From assembly GCA_938014865.1 (NCBI GenBank), contig CALLQJ010000279.1, positions 1-14,388 of the forward strand: DNA of 14,388 bases. The letters are read 5' to 3'. Shown here piece after piece: positions 5,805-13,094 of this stretch (position 1 is the stretch's first letter; every line of letters starts with the position of its first letter). This stretch comes from an uncultured Fastidiosipila sp. Its GTDB lineage: Bacteria; Bacillota; Clostridia; Saccharofermentanales; Fastidiosipilaceae. Both the position numbers and the translations under genes were made by a program. The notes under the pieces are model-generated. The model worked only from the letters and a program-made list of their open reading frames with translations. It had not been told where the DNA came from and searched no databases.

Positions 5805-8465
5805 ATGAAGAAAAAGCTGCTGCGGAAGATCGGAGCTGGTCTTTTGGGCTTGGGCGTCCTTTTAGGAGCCTATGGAGCGCTGCCTGAAAAAAAGGCAGCG
5901 GCGGAAGAGAAGCAGCCGATTAATTTTACGGTGACGCAGGAACAAGATGAGGATATGGTTCGTGTGTTTCTGAAAAATGAGTCGGACAAAGTCTTTAAGG
6001 TGGGGAAAGTCAAGGTGACGCAAAATAAACGCCTGTCTTTCTTCAGCAACGAAGAGGTGACGGTGGCGCCGGGCGATAAAATGCCGATTCATGTCCGCGT
6101 CAAAGTCAAAGTTCCGGCCGAGCCGACGAAGGCGCCGGAAGCGGAGAAGAAGCCGGAAGAAAGCAAGAAGGCGGAGGAGAACGGCCTGGTCAAGACGGGT
6201 CAGAAAGGCCTCATGCCGGCCGTTGCGGTCCTGCTTATGGCAAGCGGCGGCGCGCTGATCTTTGTGACGAGCGGTCAAAAGAATAAGAAGCGCATGATGG
6301 GGCTGCTCCTGATTGCGGCGGTCAGCATCCCGGCGGGGCTGAAAGTCTTGAATGCGGAAGACTATGTGAACTATGCCTTTAAAGAAGTGATTACCTTGGA
6401 GGGTGTTTCCGAAGAAGTGCTCTTTACGGTTTCCTTCTATCCGGTTGAGCCGGGACAGCACGACGAGAAATATGATGTCAGCAGTGTGACCCGCAGTGAA
6501 GAAGTGCCGTATAAGACGGTCTACGTTGCCGCCGAAGCGTATGACGGCGAACAGACGGTCACGCAAAAGGGCAAGGATCCGATTCGTCAGACAACGACCT
6601 ACAAAGATGATCAATATCCGGCCGAAGAGCGTTACAGCGGCGGTCAGGATGAGATTATTGCGGTCGGCAATCTGAAGAAAACAGAAAAAATGACGCCGTA
6701 CAAAACACTTTATGAAGCCGATCGCGATCAGCTTTACGGCAGCGAGGATCTCGTGAAGCAAGCAGGGGCTGAAGGCCGTGAGCTCAAGGTCTATGCCTTC
6801 CCCGTCAATCCGGATACCGGTGAAGTAAATTACGAGGCGGAGGGCAGCTTGGTGCATGAAGAAAGTACGGATCCTCAGGATGAGATTATCGTCCGTGCAG
6901 TCGGCGCCGAAGAAAAAACAGAAATTCCTTATAAAACCGTTAAGAAGGATGATTTGGCCAAGCCGAAAGACTATGAAAAAGTCACGCAGAAAGGCGAGAA
7001 AGGCTATGATCTGACCCGCGGTTACTATGCCATGGATAAGAACGGCAAGGTAGAGGCGTCAAGCATGGCCGGCGTCTTATCGAGTGAACACAAGGATGCC
7101 GTTGATGAGATCATTACACGCGGTGTGGAATGGCGCGAGACAAAAGAGACGGAAGCGATTCCTTTTGAAACAGAAACGGAATACTTCATCACTAAAGAAA
7201 AGGCCGAGAGCTGGACAAGTGCTGATGACTTGCTGCAGGCGATCAATGATTTTGACGACATCGCTTCCGAATATAACGACTATGATGAAGATTCTTCTTA
7301 TTTAGATGCCGAAGGCAACTATTACATGTATATGAAGCAGCGCGGCGCGGACGGCGAGCGTACGATTACCCATGCGGCGGCCTACAATAAAGAAGGCAAA
7401 AAAGTTGAAGAAAAAGAACCGGCCTCTGCAATTACCAAGCCGGTGCAGAATGCCGTTATCGTGCATCGCGGCTTCAAGACCTATTCCAACGATGTCCCGA
7501 AGGTCAGCACAAACCGCCGCTATGTGGCGGATGCCGAGCTCGCCTTTGAAGAGCAGTCGCAGGAAGTTGTAGAATACGATTACTTCTATGAAATTCCTTT
7601 CGCTTTCGACAATGGCGAAACCGTAAAATACCTGCTCTATTCGCAGGGGCGGACCGATATTCATGTCGGAAACAAGAAGCAGAAGGGTGAGGCGGAGACC
7701 CTCCCCTTTGAGGTCGAAGTGATCGACTATGTCTACTTTGATGACGAGTTTGACCCCGCTTTGGCGTATGAGGGACTTGTTTACAGTGACGAGGATGAAA
7801 GCGGAACGGCTTACGATTACATTATTAAGAAAAAAGGCCTCGAAGGTTCCGAGACGACCTATGCGATTTACGATGTGGATCCTGCCGACGGTACGCTGAG
7901 CTATCGTGAGGATCTGGCAGAAACGACGGAGCCTCAGACGGAAGAACGCTACCGGATCAGTCCTTCTGAAAAGACTTACTATATTAATCATAATATTGAA
8001 AAACAGATCCGCGGACTTCAGCAGGGCTGGGCAGCCGAAGCGATAGGCTATATTAATGCGTATCGGGCGGAGAACGGCCTGTCGGTGATGCTGCCGGATC
8101 CCGCGTCTGCGGAAGGCGCTGAGCGCTGCGAATTGGGCTGCATTGTGGCACGCCGCCAGTCGGTCAGCTTGCCGGCTGAGGAAATCGGCAGCGTGGATGT
8201 GGATCGTTACTACAGACCGTCCTGGAATGTGGAGACAAGATCTCCCGCAGAGCTCTTCTTTGAAGACATGAAAGCGCAGTACAATGACTGGCTCCTGACC
8301 CCTGATGCTCAATTCGGGAACGCCTACATCGGCGCAGCCAGCAAGGCCGGCGGGCGGACGCATGAAGACCATGTGTATTGGATTGCGGCAATTGACCGCT
8401 TCAGCAATATGAATGTTGTGGACCATGCCCGTTATCAAATGGAAGGACGCACGCTGCCGCAGTAA
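5805..8465 (+). CDS. Large surface protein: internal LPxTG-like signal, two-helix anchor, G5-like repeats, CAP/SCP-like C-terminus
   Basis: 886 residues; AAAGGAG lies 8 bases before the ATG. Visible order: signal peptide 1-34 (KKK start, hydrophobic 10-25, possible cut near AAA-EE); a small beta-rich domain 38-104; a Pro/Glu/Lys linker 104-126; LVKTGQ (128-133), a hydrophobic helix 135-155, KNKKR (159-163) and a second helix 165-182. Then come G5-like repeats, each opening with a (V/T/I)P(Y/F)(K/E)T-type motif and closing with DEII or similar: 231-288, 295-367, 371-440, 449-555, plus a looser one from about 631. Residues 742-868 (YINAYRAENGLS, PDPASAEGAERC, YIGAASKAGG, WIAAIDRF) resemble a degenerate CAP/SCP domain. 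By the positive-inside rule both large parts would be outside the cell. G5 domains are linked to cell-wall or glycan binding, so a wall-associated role is inferred. It appears monocistronic. The exact function is not recognised. Confidence 0.75.
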   Translation: MKKKLLRKIGAGLLGLGVLLGAYGALPEKKAAAEEKQPINFTVTQEQDEDMVRVFLKNESDKVFKVGKVKVTQNKRLSFFSNEEVTVAPGDKMPIHVRVKVKVPAEPTKAPEAEKKPEESKKAEENGLVKTGQKGLMPAVAVLLMASGGALIFVTSGQKNKKRMMGLLLIAAVSIPAGLKVLNAEDYVNYAFKEVITLEGVSEEVLFTVSFYPVEPGQHDEKYDVSSVTRSEEVPYKTVYVAAEAYDGEQTVTQKGKDPIRQTTTYKDDQYPAEERYSGGQDEIIAVGNLKKTEKMTPYKTLYEADRDQLYGSEDLVKQAGAEGRELKVYAFPVNPDTGEVNYEAEGSLVHEESTDPQDEIIVRAVGAEEKTEIPYKTVKKDDLAKPKDYEKVTQKGEKGYDLTRGYYAMDKNGKVEASSMAGVLSSEHKDAVDEIITRGVEWRETKETEAIPFETETEYFITKEKAESWTSADDLLQAINDFDDIASEYNDYDEDSSYLDAEGNYYMYMKQRGADGERTITHAAAYNKEGKKVEEKEPASAITKPVQNAVIVHRGFKTYSNDVPKVSTNRRYVADAELAFEEQSQEVVEYDYFYEIPFAFDNGETVKYLLYSQGRTDIHVGNKKQKGEAETLPFEVEVIDYVYFDDEFDPALAYEGLVYSDEDESGTAYDYIIKKKGLEGSETTYAIYDVDPADGTLSYREDLAETTEPQTEERYRISPSEKTYYINHNIEKQIRGLQQGWAAEAIGYINAYRAENGLSVMLPDPASAEGAERCELGCIVARRQSVSLPAEEIGSVDVDRYYRPSWNVETRSPAELFFEDMKAQYNDWLLTPDAQFGNAYIGAASKAGGRTHEDHVYWIAAIDRFSNMNVVDHARYQMEGRTLPQ

Positions 8466-8496
8466 AACGGCAGAGGCATGAACGTTCTTAAAGACA

Positions 8497-8529
8497 AGAA
8501 CCGCCGGCTGAAACCGGCGGTTCTTTTTT
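8497..8529 (+). terminator. Strong intrinsic terminator after the surface-protein gene
   Basis: A perfect 11-bp stem, AGAACCGCCGG (8497-8507) with CCGGCGGTTCT (8514-8524), has a 6-base loop and is followed by a T-run. It lies 31 bases after the surface-protein stop. Confidence 0.93.
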
Positions 8530-8585
8530 GAGCGGTGTTTTCTTGACGGGAGGCGCGCTGCCTGCTCCGTCATCGGCGCTGTTTA

Positions 8586-9155
8586 TCAGGCGTCTTTTTC
8601 TTTTGTCTCGTTTTCTTCCTTTTCGGCCGCATCATCGTCTTCATCCTTTACCAGGCATTCCGTAATTTCGGCCAGGTAGACGAAGTGATAATCCTTATCG
8701 GGATAATTTTCTTTGATCAGTTCACGATTGATGAAATTGCCCTTTTCGATTCGGCCCCGGTAAATGACCCGGCAGTTCATGACGATTTCGGCATCCTGAA
8801 TCGTGGGGGTTTTCTTTTCCAGGTTATACGCCAGGCCCGCCTTTTTCATCTTGTCGCCGTCACGTCCCGATACGCCTCCGATGTAGCGCATAGCCTTGCG
8901 GTTTTCTTCGCTTTCTTTCAAGAAGTTCAGGCTGAATTTCCCTTTCTTTTCGATAAAGCCGCGGGTGTAACGCTGCGGGCGCAGATAAAGCGTGACCACG
9001 GGTTTGCCCCAAAGTACGCCGAAGCCGCCCCAGGATACGGTCATCGCGTTGTGTTTCTTCCTGCCTCCTGCAGCCAGGACGGCCCAGTCATGGCCGAAGC
9101 TTTTCCAAGGATTCAAGGCGAGTTCTTCCGGCCGGATTGCGGTATAGTGTTTCAT
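8586..9155 (-). CDS. Flavin reductase-like / flavoredoxin-type FMN-binding protein
   Basis: 189 residues. The N-terminal two thirds match the flavin reductase-like split-barrel fold: HNAMTVSWGGFGVLWGKP (35-52), VTLYLRPQRYTRGFIEKKG (54-72) and FSLNFL (74-79). NAMT...W and RPQRYT are typical of the flavoredoxin group that binds FMN. Members shuttle electrons or act as small NAD(P)H:flavin oxidoreductases in anaerobes; the partner here is unknown. The protein looks cytoplasmic, with no signal peptide. The last 20 residues (from about 169) are an acidic/lysine tail, DEDDDAAEKEENETKEKDA, not part of the fold. AGGAGG lies 4 bases before the ATG on its strand. The gene stands alone on the - strand, divergent from the V-ATPase operon and convergent with the surface-protein gene. 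Confidence 0.88.
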   Translation of the reverse strand: MKHYTAIRPEELALNPWKSFGHDWAVLAAGGRKKHNAMTVSWGGFGVLWGKPVVTLYLRPQRYTRGFIEKKGKFSLNFLKESEENRKAMRYIGGVSGRDGDKMKKAGLAYNLEKKTPTIQDAEIVMNCRVIYRGRIEKGNFINRELIKENYPDKDYHFVYLAEITECLVKDEDDDAAEKEENETKEKDA

Positions 9156-9361
9156 AATTCCTCCTCTGATTCGGTCTTTTTAACCGTGATTTAAGAAAAC
9201 GGATGGTACTTCTATGATACACGTCCCGGCCGATTCTTGTGTTAAATAGAACGTATTATTAAATTTTTGATAATTATTTAACATAAAAAGAGACAAGCTT
9301 CGTTCAAGCCTCTAAAAAAGCCCTGCTTTTATTTATATATTTTTGTAAATAGCATAAAAAA

Positions 9362-9386
9362 AGTGAGAAAGCACAAAGTCCTCACT
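9362..9386. promoter_or_regulatory. Inverted repeat overlapping the V-ATPase promoter -35 region
   Basis: AGTGAG (9362-9367) and CTCACT (9381-9386) are exact inverted copies separated by 13 bases. The right arm lies where a -35 element would be expected for the TATAAT box at 9400. This geometry fits a repressor or activator site, but a chance 6-bp dyad cannot be excluded. Confidence 0.35.
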
Positions 9387-9396
9387 CCGCCTGCTA

Positions 9397-9405
9397 TGTT
9401 ATAAT
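9397..9405 (+). promoter_or_regulatory. Extended -10 promoter of the V-type ATPase operon
   Basis: TGTTATAAT is a perfect extended -10 element (TGnTATAAT). No convincing -35 is seen 17 bases upstream, which extended -10 promoters tolerate. Transcription would start near 9412, about 50 bases before the first operon gene. Confidence 0.65.
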
Positions 9406-9460
9406 AAATTCAATTTGTGAAGTTAAAAACGACGCGAAAAAACTTGCCGACGGAGGTTTT

Positions 9461-9757
9461 ATGCGCAGCGAATTTATAGATTTAATAGAAGAATTAGAAA
9501 CGGAAGCACAGGACAAACTGGATAGTGCCAGAGCTGAAGTCAACCGCATCCGCGAGGAGACGCAGCAGGATGCACAGCAGATTGTGCGTGAGGCCAGAGA
9601 AGACGCAAAAGAGAGAAGAATACGAGCAGAGAAAAAGGCGGAGAATACGACCGCAGCGGATAAAGGGCTCGATGAGGAAACCAAGGCGCTTTTGGACGCT
9701 GCATCTGCCCGTCAGGATGCGGCCGTGGCCGCCATCCTTGAAGCGGTGGAGGTATAG
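9461..9757 (+). CDS. ntpF: V-type ATPase peripheral-stalk subunit G/H (NtpF)
   Basis: 98 residues that are almost entirely charged heptad-like alpha helix (FIDLIEELETEAQDKLDSAR..., AEVNRIREETQQDAQQIVRE), with a short Ala-rich helix at the end. Sequence is weakly diagnostic, but a short coiled-coil protein directly before the ntpI gene is the normal place of NtpF/AhaH. That subunit pairs with subunit E to form the peripheral stalk holding the catalytic head still. GGAGG lies 4 bases before the ATG. This is the first gene after the extended -10 promoter, and only 3 bases separate its stop from ntpI, so cotranscription is expected. It is cytoplasmic and membrane-peripheral. Confidence 0.8.
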   Translation: MRSEFIDLIEELETEAQDKLDSARAEVNRIREETQQDAQQIVREAREDAKERRIRAEKKAENTTAADKGLDEETKALLDAASARQDAAVAAILEAVEV

Positions 9758-9760
9758 TCT

Positions 9761-11872
9761 ATGGCTATTGCCAAGATGTGCCGGGCCGAATTTGTAACGG
9801 CGCGCTCCGATAAGCTTTCGCTGATCAATTATCTGCAGGAAACCGGGGTGACGTCGATTGTGGAAGACAAGGACCTGAGTGAGGCCTTGTCCGAACGCAA
9901 TATCTTGTCATCTTTTGATGCGCTGGATTTCAAAGTCCATGACTATAAGGTCTTTTCCGACCTGATGTCCACCCAGCGCCGGCCGAATGATGCCGTGCAC
10001 CTTCTGCAGTACAGTGTGTCGATGAACACCCTGGACAAACTGATTACGGAGGCACTGCGCTGGCAGGAGCGCCTGGAACAGGGCATGAAAGTGCTGGCAC
10101 CTTATGATGATGAAAAGAAACCGCTCTTTAAGCAGCGCCGGGAGATCCCGCTCGCGGAGCGTTACATGGATTATCCCGAAGAAGTTCAGATTCATGAATG
10201 GCTGATCGATATTGAGGATAAACTCGATGCTATTGCCGCGGGCGAACAGCGGCTGGCGGGGATGAAAACGCATCTGCGCAGTCTGGAGCCCTGGAAGGAT
10301 CTGGAGCTGCCGAGAACCCGCAATAATGATTATATTAATACGGCCATCGGATATTTCGATAAGCAGGAAGATTATAAAGACTTGCTGAAAGAGGCAAAAG
10401 CGGAACGGCTTGCGCTGGCGACCGATATCTACTTTACGGCTGATGACGGCTCCTTGGCGGTGCTGCTGGCCTGGCCGAAAATTGATGAGGAGCCGGTCAG
10501 AAGACTTCTGGCGGGCTCGGCTCTGCGCAAGTTCCCGGCCACGACGGATGTGGAACGCAAGGGGCATCTGGCCAGAGCCTATGCCCAGCAGCAGCAGCGT
10601 ATCGAGTACAGTGAAAAAAGGCTGAACGAAGATCGTGAGTCAATCAAGGCGCATGCCGGACATATCCGTGACTTTGAGCTGCTTTATGACGTGCTCGAGG
10701 CGGATATTGACAAGATGCGCACACTCCGGAAAATCAGCAACAGTTCGATGCTTTCCGCATTCAGCGGCTATGTGCCGGCAGCGATCGTGCCTCAGCTGAG
10801 CAAAGAACTCAGTGAACGTTTCGTTGTTGTCATGGCCTTCAGCGAACCGGAGCCGGACGACGAACAAGTGCCGACGCTGCTGGTGAACAATGAAGCCGTT
10901 CAGCCGGTGGAATCGGTGATTAATACCTTCAGTCCGCCGAATTACTTTTTGGACAGCGACCCGACCTTTGTTATGATGTTTACTTATGCCATATTCTTCG
11001 GCTCCATGCTGAGCGATATCGGCTACGGGCTTTTGCTTTTGATCGGCTGTCTGATCGGCGTGTACAAGCTGAAGGCGGAGGGAAATCTGCGGCAGATGCT
11101 GCTGGTCTTTGCTTCCGGCGGGGCGGCCGCCGTTATCTTCGGCGTGCTATACGGCAGTTTCTTCGGAAATCTTTTGCCGACGCTGTCGGACGGAAGGGCG
11201 GGATTCAAGCCTTTATGGTTTGATCCTATGGAAAATCCGATTAATCTGATGATCTGGTCGATCGTCTTCGGGGCGGTGCACCTCTTTATCGGCATGGCCT
11301 TTGACATCAAGAATAAGATACGGGACGGCAACTGGCACGATGCCTTATTTGCCGTGGCGCCCTGGTATTTAATTATCGGCGGATTAGGGCTTTTGGCCCT
11401 CCGGCTGCCCTTTGCCAAGTACGTGGTTATAGCGGGCGTGGCGATCGTGCTTTTCTTAAGTCCGAGAGGGAAGAATCCTTTCAAGCGTTTAGGGTCCGGC
11501 CTGGGCAATCTTTATGATGTGACCAGCTGGCTCAGCGACCTTTTGTCTTATACACGTATCCTCGCGCTGACCCTGGCAACGAGTGTTATCGCGATGGTGG
11601 TGAATATGATGGCGAGCATGGTGGGGACCAAGGGACCGGCCGTGATTGCGCTGGTGATCATTTTGCTCATCGGGCATGTCATGAATCTCGCCTTGTCGAC
11701 GCTCAGTGCTTATGTGCATGCGACGCGTCTGCATTATGTTGAATTTTTCGGCCGCTTTTACACCGGCGGCGGCATCCTCTTTACGCCTTTGCGCATAAGA
11801 GGGCAGTATACCAAGATCGGTGATGTGAAGCCTCTGTCTGTCCGTTCTGAAAAACAGAAGCAGGACAGTTAA
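9761..11872 (+). CDS. ntpI: V-type ATPase membrane subunit I / a (NtpI)
   Basis: 703 residues, normal for the family. Residues 1-395 are the cytoplasmic, partly coiled-coil domain that contacts the peripheral stalks. The membrane half starts at about 402 (TFVMMFTYAIFFGSMLSDIGYG) and has about seven or eight helices. The key arginine that faces the rotating c-ring is R599 in LLSYTRILALTLAT, and the second conserved arginine is R656 in HATRLHYVEFFGRFYTGGG, both typical of NtpI/Vph1. The protein forms the two half-channels through which H+ or Na+ passes. GGAGG at 9748-9752, inside the end of ntpF, is spaced 8 bases from this ATG. No key residue is missing. ntpK follows 33 bases after the stop. 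Confidence 0.96.
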   Translation: MAIAKMCRAEFVTARSDKLSLINYLQETGVTSIVEDKDLSEALSERNILSSFDALDFKVHDYKVFSDLMSTQRRPNDAVHLLQYSVSMNTLDKLITEALRWQERLEQGMKVLAPYDDEKKPLFKQRREIPLAERYMDYPEEVQIHEWLIDIEDKLDAIAAGEQRLAGMKTHLRSLEPWKDLELPRTRNNDYINTAIGYFDKQEDYKDLLKEAKAERLALATDIYFTADDGSLAVLLAWPKIDEEPVRRLLAGSALRKFPATTDVERKGHLARAYAQQQQRIEYSEKRLNEDRESIKAHAGHIRDFELLYDVLEADIDKMRTLRKISNSSMLSAFSGYVPAAIVPQLSKELSERFVVVMAFSEPEPDDEQVPTLLVNNEAVQPVESVINTFSPPNYFLDSDPTFVMMFTYAIFFGSMLSDIGYGLLLLIGCLIGVYKLKAEGNLRQMLLVFASGGAAAVIFGVLYGSFFGNLLPTLSDGRAGFKPLWFDPMENPINLMIWSIVFGAVHLFIGMAFDIKNKIRDGNWHDALFAVAPWYLIIGGLGLLALRLPFAKYVVIAGVAIVLFLSPRGKNPFKRLGSGLGNLYDVTSWLSDLLSYTRILALTLATSVIAMVVNMMASMVGTKGPAVIALVIILLIGHVMNLALSTLSAYVHATRLHYVEFFGRFYTGGGILFTPLRIRGQYTKIGDVKPLSVRSEKQKQDS

Positions 11873-11895
11873 GATATAAATAATTTGGAAATTTC

Positions 11896-11901
11896 AGGAG
11901 G
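11896..11901 (+). promoter_or_regulatory. Ribosome binding site of ntpK that decides its start
   Basis: A perfect AGGAGG stands 4 bases before the ATG at 11906. A possible TTG start at 11885 would place this site inside the coding region, so the ATG is preferred. Confidence 0.75.
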
Positions 11902-11905
11902 AACT

Positions 11906-12433
11906 ATGATTACAGGAATAACACAGGTAGTAGGGGCCATTGAAGCGTCTCAGTTTATCAACGGTACGATGATTGCTCTTTTGGGCGGCATATTTGCGGC
12001 CATTCTCACCGGTATCGGTTCGGCGAAAGGCGTGAAGCTGGTCGGTTCGGTAGCGGTCGGTACCTTGTCGGAAAAACCGGAGCTTTTCGGTAAGCTGGTT
12101 ATCTTGCAGGCCCTTCCGGGTACGCAGGGTATCTACGGACTTTTGGTTTGGTTCTTTATTATGAACTTTGCCGGGTTCTTCGACGGGACAGCGGGCAGTC
12201 TGACGATTATGCAGGGATTCCTTTATTTCCTGGCCTGCCTGCCGATGGCCATTGTAGGCTATATTTCGGCAAAAGATCAGGCGCGTGTTGCCGCGGACGG
12301 TGTCGGCCTTGTGGCCAAGCATCCCGGGGAGCAGTCCAAAGCGATTATCCTTTCCGCGATGGTTGAAACCTATGCGATTTTTGCCCTCCTGGTTTCGGTT
12401 CTGTCGATCATCATGATCAGCAGCCTGGCTTGA
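11906..12433 (+). CDS. ntpK: V-type ATPase rotor ring subunit K / c (NtpK), Na+-type ligand set
   Basis: 175 residues with four helices, the duplicated-hairpin form of the V-type c subunit. Helix regions are about 21-48, 66-90, 101-122 and 145-172. The ion-carrying glutamate is E154 in LSAMVETYAIFALL; as in Enterococcus hirae NtpK, the first hairpin has no such glutamate. Residues aligned with the E. hirae Na+ site are all present: L70, T73, Q74 and Y77 in ALPGTQGIYG, Q125 in SAKDQARVA, and E154. The spacing offset from E. hirae numbering is constant within each hairpin (+9, then +15), with a 6-residue insertion between. This supports Na+ translocation, but ion use cannot be proven from sequence. 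It lies between ntpI and ntpE. Confidence 0.95.
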   Translation: MITGITQVVGAIEASQFINGTMIALLGGIFAAILTGIGSAKGVKLVGSVAVGTLSEKPELFGKLVILQALPGTQGIYGLLVWFFIMNFAGFFDGTAGSLTIMQGFLYFLACLPMAIVGYISAKDQARVAADGVGLVAKHPGEQSKAIILSAMVETYAIFALLVSVLSIIMISSLA

Positions 12434-12500
12434 GTGTATTTCTGTCAGGACAGGAACGATCGGATTTTTGAACAGGGCAGGAATTGGGGAGACGTGCAAA

Positions 12501-13094
12501 ATGGATGGATTTGATACACTGCGTGAGCGCATACGGGAAATGAGCGATATTACCGCTGAAAGTATGATCAGTAATGCGGGGCAGGAACGGCAAGCCATTC
12601 TGAGCGAAGCTAGAGCTGAGGCACAGCAGATTGAGGCGGAGATGGATGAACGCCTCGATCGTGCCGAGGAGGAGCGCGTCGTAAAGAAAAAGGCGCTGAC
12701 CCGTCTGGAGCAGCGACGCAATCGCCTGAAAGCGAAGCAGGACCTTCTGCAGGACACGATGGCGAAGGCGCTTGAAGCGCTGCGGGCCAAAGGACCCGAA
12801 GAGCGCAAACGCTTATATGACGGCTGGCTGAAACGAGCCGGCGCTTCGGATGAGACGATTCTCATTGATAAGCAGGATGCGCCTTGGTTTGAAGACTTTC
12901 TGAAGGAGCACTATCCCGGACTGCAGGCGGAACTTTATGACGACGTGAACGGCGGGTTTATTCTGCGCAAAGGGAATACCTGGCAGGATTTTCGCTTTGA
13001 TCATCTGCTGAAGCAGGAAGAGACACGTTATCTGCAGATCGCCGCAAAAATCCTTTTCCCGGAACCGGAAAAGGAGGAAAAGGCTGATGCGTAA
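12501..13094 (+). CDS. ntpE: V-type ATPase peripheral-stalk subunit E (NtpE)
   Basis: 197 residues from the ATG at 12501, preceded by GGGGAG at about 9 bases; an in-frame TTG at 12468 would add 11 residues and is less likely. Residues 1-95 form a long charged helix (DTLRERIREMSDITAESMI..., EARAEAQQIEAEMDERLDRAEEE), and residues 100-190 a mixed alpha/beta domain ending with VNGGFILRKGN (about 148-158) and a short helix. This two-part build is that of subunit E, which with NtpF makes the peripheral stalk and binds subunit B. The VNGGF motif corresponds to the GG(V/F) motif of the family. The gene overlaps ntpC by 8 bases. A 67-base gap after ntpK is the largest in the operon and shows no terminator. 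The acidic tail EPEKEEKADA is slightly extended. Confidence 0.88.
   Translation: MDGFDTLRERIREMSDITAESMISNAGQERQAILSEARAEAQQIEAEMDERLDRAEEERVVKKKALTRLEQRRNRLKAKQDLLQDTMAKALEALRAKGPEERKRLYDGWLKRAGASDETILIDKQDAPWFEDFLKEHYPGLQAELYDDVNGGFILRKGNTWQDFRFDHLLKQEETRYLQIAAKILFPEPEKEEKADA

Larger units (their letters stand above)
9156..9460. other. AT-rich divergent intergenic spacer
   Basis: This 305-base stretch between the flavoredoxin-like gene (-) and the V-ATPase operon (+) has no convincing gene. Bases 9230-9360 are markedly AT-rich. On the - strand TATCAT at 9214-9219 is a weak -10 candidate for the flavoredoxin-like gene, without a clear -35. At 9288-9316 AGAG/CTCT and GCTT/AAGC form a bulged hairpin followed on the - strand by a T-run. 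AAAAGC-CCT-GCTTTT follows near 9316-9331. The operon promoter and a dyad lie at 9362-9405. Confidence 0.6.

Noticed and set aside
5862..6857. 331-codon frame on the - strand inside the surface-protein gene
   Set aside because: It is an Arg/His/Phe-rich shadow opposite a signal peptide, membrane helices and G5-like repeats.
7302..8573. Long open frame (423 codons) on the - strand opposite the surface-protein gene
   Set aside because: It has the His/Arg-rich composition typical of a shadow frame, no ribosome binding site or family motif, and lies wholly opposite a gene with clear signal peptide and domains.
9525..9797. Alternative frame overlapping ntpF and ntpI
   Set aside because: Its translation is Arg/Lys/Pro-rich and it conflicts with the well-placed ntpF and ntpI starts and ribosome binding sites.
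11894..12865. 323-codon frame on the - strand across ntpK and ntpE
   Set aside because: It spans two well-supported + strand genes and an intergenic gap, and the Ser/Arg-rich translation has no motif.
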